A DNA stretch of 8,001 nucleotides from NCBI GenBank assembly GCA_003978075.1, contig QOAM01000129.1, forward strand, positions 1-8,001, written 5' to 3'. A program made the translations under genes and the position numbers. Within the stretch, counting starts at the first letter, position 1. Each line of letters begins with the position of its first letter. Source of the stretch: Thermodesulfatator sp. (GTDB lineage: Bacteria > Desulfobacterota > Thermodesulfobacteria > Thermodesulfobacteriales > Thermodesulfobacteriaceae). Shown here one piece after another: positions 1 through 5,948 of this stretch. A model generated the notes under the pieces. It saw nothing but the letters and a program-made list of their open reading frames with translations, was not told where the DNA came from and searched no databases.

Positions 1-302
1 TTAGCCGCCTCGATGATGTTCTCCTTCTGGGCCTCGGCAGTAACCATGAGAAAAGGAATGTCTTTCAGCTTTTCGTCAGAACGGACCTTCTTCAACAGCT
101 CCAGCCCGTTCATCTTGGGCATATTCCAGTCGGAGATGATGAGGTCCACCGGCTCCTTCTGCAGGATCTCCCAGGCCGTGGTTCCGTCGTCGGCCTCTAT
201 GATGTTCTTAAACCCCAGCTGGGTCAGGATGTTCTTGATGATCTTGCGCATGGTAGCAAAATCGTCCACCACCAAGACTCTTATACTCGTGTCCAGGGCC
301 AT
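1..302 (-). CDS. cheY: CheY-type chemotaxis response regulator (3' truncated by window edge)
   Basis: This is a single-domain receiver protein. When phosphorylated by CheA it binds the flagellar switch (FliM/FliN) and changes the direction or speed of rotation. The first 100 codons are visible; the frame is still open at base 1, so roughly the last 20-25 residues of a usual 120-125 aa CheY lie outside the window. The acidic pocket is Asp13-Asp14 in VVDDF, the phospho-acceptor is Asp58 in ISDWNMPKMNG, and the switch Thr88 sits in MVTAEA. The conserved Lys near residue 109 is not reached. The ATG at 302 follows a strong Shine-Dalgarno. It lies 12 bases after the sigma-28 stop and is probably co-transcribed with it. 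The FATMRKIIKNIL and DWNMP segments are typical of true CheY rather than larger regulators, though a downstream fusion cannot be excluded from this fragment. Confidence 0.95.
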   Translation of the reverse strand, partial: MALDTSIRVLVVDDFATMRKIIKNILTQLGFKNIIEADDGTTAWEILQKEPVDLIISDWNMPKMNGLELLKKVRSDEKLKDIPFLMVTAEAQKENIIEAA

Positions 303-306
303 TTTT

Positions 307-314
307 ACCTCCTC
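307..314 (-). promoter_or_regulatory. Shine-Dalgarno of cheY
   Basis: The minus strand reads GAGGAGGT in the 12-base gap between the sigma-28 stop codon and the cheY ATG, with a 4-base A-rich spacer. It is one of the strongest ribosome binding sites in the window and fixes the cheY start at 302. There is no room for a separate promoter between the two genes, so cheY is probably translated from the operon transcript, though a promoter inside fliA is possible. Confidence 0.85.
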
Positions 315-1088
315 TTAGGTAAAAAATTCTCGATAGGCCTCTCCCAGCCTTTCCCTTAGCTGGCCCCGCAGACGAAGCAGGGCCTGGCTGTGGAGCTGAG
401 AGATGCGGCTTTCGGTGTAACCCATGACCCGGCCTATCTCCTTCATGGTAAGTCCTTCGTAATAATAGAGAGTTATAACCAATCTTTCTTTTTCCGGCAA
501 TTCGGAGATGGCCTGAGCTAAGGCCTCAGCCAATTCTTTGAGGCCGAGTTTTTCGAAGGGATCCTCCTCGTCCTCCGCGGCCAGAAGACTCTCCACCTCC
601 AGTCCTTCCTGATCCTCCAGTCTCTTTTTCAAGGCCTCCATATCCACCAGAGTGAGGCCTCGCACCTCCTCCAGAAGGCGGTAGTAGTCGTCCAGGGAAA
701 GGCCCAGCTCCTGGGCCACCTCTTCGTCTTCCGGAGGCCGCCCCAGACGCTGCTCCAGCTGATGGATGGTCTTTTCCAGGCGGGCGGCCTTTTCCTTCAC
801 CGAACGGGGAGTCCAGTCCAGTTGGCGCAGCTGGTCCAACATGGCCCCGCGGATACGAAACTCGGCAAAGGTCTTGAACTGGATCTTGCGGGAGGGGTCG
901 AACCGCTGGGCCGCTTCGATCAGGCCCAAGAGTCCCGCGGAGATAAGATCCTCCGGATCCAAGGCCGGCGGGAGACGCCCAGCCAGACGCTGGGCCAGAT
1001 ACTTCACCAGAGACAAGTGCTCAAAAATGAGCTCTTCCGGAGATCGCGAAAGGTATTTCATGAGAACTTGTGCAGGTTTTGAGACCAC
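315..1088 (-). CDS. fliA: RNA polymerase sigma factor for flagellar operon (sigma-28, FliA/SigD family)
   Basis: This group 3 sigma factor directs RNA polymerase to late flagellar and chemotaxis promoters. The 257 aa product has the usual family length and lacks region 1. Region 2 covers about residues 18-95, including DPEDLISAGLLGLIEAA and FKTFAEFRIRGAMLDQLRQL for core binding and -10 recognition. Region 3 covers about 96-145, starting at DWTPRSV. Region 4 covers about 186-245 with the -35 helix-turn-helix LTMKEIGRVMGYTESRISQ. An acidic Glu/Asp-rich linker (about 158-177) joins regions 3 and 4. Two starts are possible. A GTG at 1088 has GGAGG 4 bases and AAGGAGGT 11 bases upstream. An ATG at 1061 (residue 10) overlaps the flhG stop as ATGA but has no visible Shine-Dalgarno. 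Homology begins only after residue 10, so both fit. In other bacteria this sigma is held by FlgM until FlgM is exported; no flgM is in view. Confidence 0.95.
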   Translation of the reverse strand: MVSKPAQVLMKYLSRSPEELIFEHLSLVKYLAQRLAGRLPPALDPEDLISAGLLGLIEAAQRFDPSRKIQFKTFAEFRIRGAMLDQLRQLDWTPRSVKEKAARLEKTIHQLEQRLGRPPEDEEVAQELGLSLDDYYRLLEEVRGLTLVDMEALKKRLEDQEGLEVESLLAAEDEEDPFEKLGLKELAEALAQAISELPEKERLVITLYYYEGLTMKEIGRVMGYTESRISQLHSQALLRLRGQLRERLGEAYREFFT

Positions 1089-1855
1089 AGGGCCTCCAGA
1101 CCTCCTTCCCCTTCCGGTTCTAATTTAAGGAGCTTGTCCCGCACGCGCAGAAGGTCCTGGGCGGCCACGCTCTCCGGAAAGGCCGCCACAAAAGGCTCCT
1201 GCCTCTTTACCGCCCGCGGCACCGAGGTGTCCTCCCGAATAGCTCCCAGATAGGTGAGTCCCACCGGACCCAGAAAACGCTCAGCCACTTGCACGATCTG
1301 CTGGTAGACCTGTTTGCCCTCCCGGGAATCCTTGACCAGGTTCGCCAGGAGATAGAGGCGTTTTACCCCGTAGCGCGTGTAAAGGAGCTTGATCAAGGCG
1401 TAGGCGTCGGCCATGGCCGTGGGCTCCGGCACGGTGATCACTATCCTCTCTTGGGCTACGAGATTGAAAAAGAGGATATTGTCCGAGATCCCGGCCCCTA
1501 GATCGAAGAGGAAAAAGTCCACCCCCTGAGTGACCTCCTCGAACTGCTCCTTGAGCAGGAGTTTTTCCTCCGGCTCCAAGCGAGTAAACTCCGAGACCCC
1601 GGAGCTGGCCGGAATGACCTCGAACCCGTAAGGGGTCCGGACCATGATGTCCCGCAGGCGGCACTCCCCGGCAAACACATGGCGAATGTCCCGCTTGGGC
1701 GAAAGCCCTAGGAGGACATCGATATTGGCCAGGCCCAGATCCGCGTCAAACACCAGGGTATGCAGACCCTTCTGCTCCAGGGATACCGCCAGGTTGGCCA
1801 CCACATTGGTCTTGCCCACCCCGCCTTTGCCACTAGAAATAGCGATAATGCGCAT
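1058..1855 (-). CDS. flhG: FlhG/YlxH-type MinD-like ATPase, flagellar number regulator
   Basis: This SIMIBI-class ATPase works with FlhF to set the number and position of flagella. In studied species it cycles between an ATP-bound membrane dimer and a cytosolic monomer. The 265 aa product has the deviant Walker A KGGVGKTN at residues 10-17 (both signature lysines present), DADLGLANIDVLLG at 37-50, the switch II-type DLGAGIS at 118-124, and the FlhG-typical segment GAIREDTSVPRAVKRQEPF at 204-222. It follows flhF by 18 bases and overlaps the sigma factor gene. The ATG at 1855 has GAGG 6 bases upstream, and an in-frame TGA two codons upstream prevents a longer protein. The N-terminal extension with the DQAxxLR motif that stimulates FlhF GTPase in characterised FlhG proteins is therefore absent. 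A generic MinD is less likely given the neighbours and the IREDxxVPxAV segment. Confidence 0.93.
   Translation of the reverse strand: MRIIAISSGKGGVGKTNVVANLAVSLEQKGLHTLVFDADLGLANIDVLLGLSPKRDIRHVFAGECRLRDIMVRTPYGFEVIPASSGVSEFTRLEPEEKLLLKEQFEEVTQGVDFFLFDLGAGISDNILFFNLVAQERIVITVPEPTAMADAYALIKLLYTRYGVKRLYLLANLVKDSREGKQVYQQIVQVAERFLGPVGLTYLGAIREDTSVPRAVKRQEPFVAAFPESVAAQDLLRVRDKLLKLEPEGEGGLEALWSQNLHKFS
1093..1107 (-). promoter_or_regulatory. Tandem Shine-Dalgarno-like sites before the fliA GTG start
   Basis: Inside the 3' end of flhG the minus strand carries AAGGAGGT (1107-1100) and GGAGG (1097-1093), 11 and 4 bases from the GTG at 1088. Neither spacing is ideal, but nothing comparable precedes the alternative ATG at 1061. 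This favours the GTG start without settling it; the alternative ATG could work by termination-reinitiation. Confidence 0.5.
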
Positions 1856-1873
1856 CCCTCACCTCTGCCTATT

Positions 1874-2812
1874 TTAAACCAAAATCCGGTTTAACCCACG
1901 CAAAAAGAGCCTTTCCAATCCCGAGGGCGTGACTTCCTCCCAATCCTCCGGCACCCGCGGCCCCGCACTGAAAAAGACGGGGGCAGGTCCCTCCGGCTCT
2001 AGGAGAAAGCCCAGGGCTGGGCCAAAGCCCAGGCGATCGGTATGGGTCAGGATGCAGCCTGCTATCGGTAAGCCCCGAAGTTCCCGGAGGAACCGGATCA
2101 GCACCTCCGGGGACTCCGTGGCCCGCAGCACCGGATAGACCCGGACCTCCCTCCTCCCTTCTACGAGCCCGCCCAGCTCCTCCGTCCCGAAGGTCCGACC
2201 CCAGGCCGGGGTGTCCACCACCACCAAGCCCTCTTGCGGGAGGGGATCCTCCGGGCTCAAGACCGGGAGGTCCAGGAGGGCCCCCAGGCGCCGGGCCTCC
2301 CCTTCGGCCCCGATGCGGTAGCGATCCAGGGCCAGCACCGCGGCCCTTTTCCCCTTGCGGTACCGCCACCAGGCGGCGAGCTTGAAGGCCGAGGAGGTCT
2401 TGCCCACTCCCGGCAGGCCCACCAGCACCTGAATCCTCGAGGGTGGCACCGGATGATAGGCCCGGATCCTCTCCCGCAAACGGGCTAAGGGGTCGGGAAA
2501 TCTCGAGACCCAAAAGGCCGGTGCTCCGGCCTCCAAAAGCCGGAGGTACCGGCTCCGGACCAGCTTCTCCGCAAGGGCCTCCCGGAGGAGAGCCTTTATC
2601 TCTAAAATTTCCGCCAAAAGGTCCGCCTGGCCCCGGCCGTTTCCCCTTGCCGGTCCCTCCTCCCGATCCACAGCCGCGGTGATCTCGTAAAACACCCGTC
2701 CAGCTTCTTCCTTTTTGCGGGAGGAAAGAATAAGGGCCTCTTCTCCCAGGACCCGTTTGACCTCCGCCAGGACCTCCAAGGGATTCTCCCCGGAAAAGCG
2801 CTTAATCCTCAC
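1874..2812 (-). CDS. flhF: FlhF, SRP-family GTPase for flagellar placement (divergent)
   Basis: FlhF is an SRP-type GTPase that recruits early flagellar components to the correct site on the membrane. The 312 aa product is shorter than most FlhF proteins (often about 360 aa or more), mainly because the N-terminal and helical linker regions are compact. It begins with the family hallmark MRIKRF...EVLAEVKRVLGEEALILS (1-30). A charged linker (about 47-65) and a helical N domain (about 66-120) follow, then the G domain with P-loop GLPGVGKTS (132-140) and the closing SAGPRVPEDW (282-291). Several G-domain motifs are non-canonical: DRYRIGAEGEA replaces DTYRIAAVEQL, DTPAWGR replaces DTAGR, and THTD replaces TKLD. 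The GTG start at 2812 is supported by GGTGAGG 7 bases upstream. The gene overlaps the flhA end by 11 bases and precedes flhG, its usual partner. Identity is sure from context and ends; normal GTPase activity is not. Confidence 0.92.
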   Translation of the reverse strand: MRIKRFSGENPLEVLAEVKRVLGEEALILSSRKKEEAGRVFYEITAAVDREEGPARGNGRGQADLLAEILEIKALLREALAEKLVRSRYLRLLEAGAPAFWVSRFPDPLARLRERIRAYHPVPPSRIQVLVGLPGVGKTSSAFKLAAWWRYRKGKRAAVLALDRYRIGAEGEARRLGALLDLPVLSPEDPLPQEGLVVVDTPAWGRTFGTEELGGLVEGRREVRVYPVLRATESPEVLIRFLRELRGLPIAGCILTHTDRLGFGPALGFLLEPEGPAPVFFSAGPRVPEDWEEVTPSGLERLFLRGLNRILV

Positions 2813-4880
2813 GGCCTAGCCTCACCGTCTCCAGGATTTCTACCGTCACCTCCGAGGGCATCTCCGCGTGCGAAAGGACCACGATCTGAGGCAAGGTCCT
2901 TTCCACCAGATGGCGGAGGTGACGCCGCACCGTGGGGGTGGCCAGGAAGATCGGGTGATGCCCGGCGCGGGTCATCCTTTCCGCAGCCTGGGCCAGGATG
3001 GCCACGATGCGACTGCCGAGCTTGGGATCGATCATGAGATAAGTCCCCTCCGGCGTCCTCTGGAGCGATCGGCGGAGGGCCTCCTCGATGTCCTCCCCCA
3101 CCGCGGTCACATAAAGTTTCCCGGCCTCGAGATAGGGCCTCACGATGAGCCGGGCCAGGCGCTGCCGCACATACTCGGTCAGGGTGTCTGGGTCCTTGAT
3201 CCGCTCCCCGTAGTCCGCCACGGTCTCCACGATGGTCAAGAGATCCCTAAGGGATACCCCCTCGCGCACCAGGTTCTGGAGGACCTTCTGGATGGTCCCC
3301 AGGTTGACCACGTTGAGGGCCTCCTCCACCACCTTGGGATACTGCCGGGAAAGGGCATCAAGCAATTTCTGGACCTCCTGCCGGGTGAGAAGCTCGTCGG
3401 CGTGGCGTTTGATCACCTCCGCGAAATGGGTCACGATCACCGTGGAGAGGTTGACCACGGTGTAGCCTGCGGCCTCGGCCTTGTCCTTTTCCTTCTCCGG
3501 AATCCACCAGGCCGGAAGCCCAAAGGCCGGCTCCGTGGTGGGGATGGCCCCTTCCACCGGCGGGGGTTTGTCCTCTGGCCCCATGGCCAGAAAATACCCC
3601 GGGAGCACCTCCCCCCGGGCCACCTCCACCCCCTTGATAAGGATGGCGTATTCCGCGGGCTTGAGCTGGAGGTTGTCCCGCACATGGATAGGAGGGATGA
3701 CCAGCCCCATGTCGAGCGCAAACTGCTTGCGGAGATTGCGGATCCTCTCCAGGAGGTCCCCGCCCTGGGCCTCATCCACCAGGGGGATGAGGGCGTAGCC
3801 GATCTCAAGGCTCAAGAGGTCTAAAGGGAGATAGGGGGTCACCTCCTCCGCAGGGGGCGGAGGGGCCTCTTCCTCCGGGGGCTTTTCTTCGGGTATCTCC
3901 CGGCTTACCCGATAGGAGAGATAGGCCAGGGATCCCACACCGAAGGCCAGGACGGTAAAGGGCAAGGTGGGCAGGCCCGGGAGGAGCCCGATGAAGAAGA
4001 TGGCTACCGCGGCCATGGCCAGGGCCTCCGGACGGGCGGCAAACTGGCGGGCAAAGTCCCGGCCCATGCCGGACTCCGAGGCCGCCCGGCTCACGATGAT
4101 ACCCGCGGAGGTAGAGACGATGAGGGCCGGGATCTGGGAGACCAGTCCGTCACCGATGGTGAGCAGGGTATAGGAACGCGCGGCCTCGGAAAGGGGTAGC
4201 CCCTTCTGCACCACGCCGATGACCAGCCCGGCCACGATGTTGATGCTGGTGATGACCAGGCCGGCTACGGCCTCACCGCGGACAAACTTGCTGGCCCCGT
4301 CCATGGCCCCGTAGAACTCCGCCTCCTTGCGGATCTCCTCCCGACGGCGTCGGGCCTCGGCCTCGTCGATGAGCCCGGCGTTGAGGTCGGCGTCGATGGC
4401 CATCTGCTTTCCAGGCATGGCGTCCAGAGTAAAGCGGGCCGCCACTTCGGCGATCCGGCCCGCACCCTTGGTAATGACCACGAAGTTGATGATCACCAGG
4501 ATGGCGAAGACGATGGCCCCCACCACATAATTTCCCCCTACCACGAACTGGCCGAAACTCATGATGACCTTCCCTGCGGCCCAGGGACCCTCGTGCCCGT
4601 GGAGCAGGATGAGCCGGGTGGTGGCGATGTTGAGGGAAAGGCGATAGAGGGTGGTCACCAGAAGGATGGCTGGAAAGGCCGTAAAGTCCAGGGGTTTGAC
4701 GATGTACATAGACATGAGAAGCACGGTGAGGGAGATGGTAAAGCTCAGGGCCAGAAGGATGTCCATCAGCCCCCGGGGCACGGGAAAGACCATGATGGTG
4801 AGAAGGCCCACCACCCCCGCGGCCACCACGGCGTTGCTCGGATCGAGGTAACGCCTCAGGGAGACTCCGGCCTCGGCCAT
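2802..4880 (-). CDS. flhA: Flagellar type III export gate protein FlhA
   Basis: FlhA forms the nonameric ring of the export gate. It couples proton-motive force to export and docks chaperone-substrate complexes on its cytosolic domain. The 692 aa product has full family length. The N-terminal half (to about residue 325) is membrane-embedded with about eight hydrophobic segments. It carries the FHIPEP-family signature around TLYRLSLNIATTRLIL (77-92), the cytoplasmic loop DADLNAGLIDEAEARRR (163-179), DGASKFVRGEAVAGL (194-208) and GDGLVSQIPALIVSTSAGI (243-261). A Glu/Pro-rich linker (about 328-347) leads to the substrate-docking domain (about 350-692). The residue after Arg201-Gly202 is Glu203, where family members normally have Asp. 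The start overlaps the flhB stop by one base (TAATG), with GAGGG 7 bases upstream; the end overlaps flhF by 11 bases. Both overlaps suggest translational coupling. Injectisome homologues (SctV) are excluded by the flagellar neighbours. Confidence 0.97.
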   Translation of the reverse strand: MAEAGVSLRRYLDPSNAVVAAGVVGLLTIMVFPVPRGLMDILLALSFTISLTVLLMSMYIVKPLDFTAFPAILLVTTLYRLSLNIATTRLILLHGHEGPWAAGKVIMSFGQFVVGGNYVVGAIVFAILVIINFVVITKGAGRIAEVAARFTLDAMPGKQMAIDADLNAGLIDEAEARRRREEIRKEAEFYGAMDGASKFVRGEAVAGLVITSINIVAGLVIGVVQKGLPLSEAARSYTLLTIGDGLVSQIPALIVSTSAGIIVSRAASESGMGRDFARQFAARPEALAMAAVAIFFIGLLPGLPTLPFTVLAFGVGSLAYLSYRVSREIPEEKPPEEEAPPPPAEEVTPYLPLDLLSLEIGYALIPLVDEAQGGDLLERIRNLRKQFALDMGLVIPPIHVRDNLQLKPAEYAILIKGVEVARGEVLPGYFLAMGPEDKPPPVEGAIPTTEPAFGLPAWWIPEKEKDKAEAAGYTVVNLSTVIVTHFAEVIKRHADELLTRQEVQKLLDALSRQYPKVVEEALNVVNLGTIQKVLQNLVREGVSLRDLLTIVETVADYGERIKDPDTLTEYVRQRLARLIVRPYLEAGKLYVTAVGEDIEEALRRSLQRTPEGTYLMIDPKLGSRIVAILAQAAERMTRAGHHPIFLATPTVRRHLRHLVERTLPQIVVLSHAEMPSEVTVEILETVRLGRED
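2820..2826 (-). promoter_or_regulatory. Shine-Dalgarno deciding the flhF GTG start
   Basis: The minus strand reads GGTGAGG within the last codons of flhA, 7 bases before the GTG at 2812. Starting there restores the conserved FlhF N-terminus (Met-x-Ile-Lys-x-Phe). No in-frame ATG is close enough to serve instead. Confidence 0.7.
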
Positions 4881-5947
4881 TAGTGCACCCTCTTACCCTT
4901 CAGGCGGTAAACGTAGGCCAGGATCTCCGCCACCGCCCGGTAGAGGTCCTCCGGGATAAAGTCCCCCACCTCTACCTGGGCGTAGAGGAGCCGGGCCAGC
5001 GGGGGGTCCTCCACCACCGGGACCCCGTGTTCCCGGGCCATCTCCTTGATCTTCTGGGCCAGGAGCCCCCGCCCCTTGGCCACTACCTGGGGGGCGGGCA
5101 TCTCCTGGATCTCGTATCTCAAGGCCACCGCTATCTCCTGCGGGTTAGTGATGACCACATCCGCCTTCGGGACCTCGGCCATCATGCGCCGGCGGGCCAT
5201 CTCCCGCTGGAGCTGACGGATGCGGGCCCGCACCAGGGGATCCCCCTCGGTCTGCTTGAGCTCTTCCTTCAGCTCCTCCCGGGTCATACGCAGCTTCCTC
5301 TCCAGATCCCAACGCTGAAAAAAGAAATCCAGCACCGCCAGGGCCGCCAGAGCCATAAGCAATTTCAAAACCAGATCCTGGGAGAGGTGATAAAGCCCCT
5401 GAGCTACGGTGACCAGGTCTTCCCCTAGAAGGGCCAGCATCTCCTGCTCGTGTTTCCGGATGACCACCCAGGCCACCGTCGAAATGATGACGATCTTGCC
5501 CAAAGACTTGGCGAGCTCCACCAGGGCCGGAAGTGAAAAGAGCCTCTTGAAGCCCTCCACCGGATGGATCCTTTCCAACTTAGGGCTCAGGGCCTCCCAG
5601 GCCACCACCCCCCCGGTCTGGAGAAAATGGGCCAGAAAGGCCGCTAGCGAGAGGAGAATAAGCACCGGAAGGAGCATCAGACCCCCGAAACGCAGGCTCT
5701 GCTTGAGGACGAGGACACTTTCCGGAAGGGAAAGGGTGCGCAAGGGGAGCCTCAAAAAATAGCGGTAGGCGGCGAAGACCTGGGTGAGCATGAAACCCCC
5801 GGTGAGAACGAAGGCCAGGAGCCCGCTTCCCAGCACGGCCACTGAGGCCACCTCCCGGCTGCGGGCCACCTGGCCCCGCTTCCGGGCCTCCTCCCGTCTT
5901 CGTGGAGTCGGCTCCTCCGTCCTTTCCTGGAGGGGTTCCTCCGGCAC
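4880..5947 (-). CDS. flhB: Flagellar export switch protein FlhB, variant autocleavage motif
   Basis: FlhB wraps the FliPQR channel and switches export specificity from rod/hook to filament proteins, normally after self-cleavage in its cytosolic domain. The 355 aa product has usual length: the signature N-terminus EEPTPRRREEARKRGQVARS (11-30), four hydrophobic segments (about 32-62, 84-110, 139-163, 190-211), a charged linker helix (about 212-260) and the C-terminal autoprotease domain. The C-terminal hallmarks VVAKGRG (288-294), EDPPLARLLY (313-322) and AVAEILAYVY (338-347) are intact. The cleavage motif, normally Asn-Pro-Thr-His, here reads Asn268-Pro269-Gln270-Glu271 after VVIT. The Asn-Pro scissile pair is kept but Thr and His are lost. 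The GTG start at 5947 lies one base past the fliR stop, with GGGAGG 5 bases upstream, and yields the conserved N-terminus. Confidence 0.97.
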   Translation of the reverse strand: MPEEPLQERTEEPTPRRREEARKRGQVARSREVASVAVLGSGLLAFVLTGGFMLTQVFAAYRYFLRLPLRTLSLPESVLVLKQSLRFGGLMLLPVLILLSLAAFLAHFLQTGGVVAWEALSPKLERIHPVEGFKRLFSLPALVELAKSLGKIVIISTVAWVVIRKHEQEMLALLGEDLVTVAQGLYHLSQDLVLKLLMALAALAVLDFFFQRWDLERKLRMTREELKEELKQTEGDPLVRARIRQLQREMARRRMMAEVPKADVVITNPQEIAVALRYEIQEMPAPQVVAKGRGLLAQKIKEMAREHGVPVVEDPPLARLLYAQVEVGDFIPEDLYRAVAEILAYVYRLKGKRVH

Positions 5948-5948
5948 C

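Noticed and set aside
13..318. Plus-strand open frame of 101 codons at the left edge.
   Set aside because: It is antisense to cheY, whose active-site residues are all in place; the product is Ser/Phe/Met-rich without a recognisable motif.
1856..1873. Possible promoter or terminator in the flhF-flhG gap.
   Set aside because: The 18 bases hold only a purine-rich ribosome site for flhG. There is no inverted repeat and no room for a promoter pair, so operon continuity is more likely.
2195..2215. Possible frameshift or sequencing error in flhF behind the odd DTPAWGR motif.
   Set aside because: The frame is intact on both sides, with family motifs before and after, and the two extra residues are a six-base in-frame difference. 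A natural variant is the simpler reading.
1869..2513. Minus-strand open frame of 214 codons overlapping flhF in another frame.
   Set aside because: The product is Gly/Pro/Ala/Arg-rich low-complexity sequence typical of an off-frame read of GC-rich DNA, and flhF in this stretch is supported by conserved motifs.
2868..3824. Long plus-strand open frame of 318 codons opposite flhA.
   Set aside because: It is fully antisense to a certain, full-length flhA. Its product is rich in His, Gly, Leu and Arg with no recognisable domain, as expected from the complement of GC-biased codons. No convincing ribosome site or gene context supports it.
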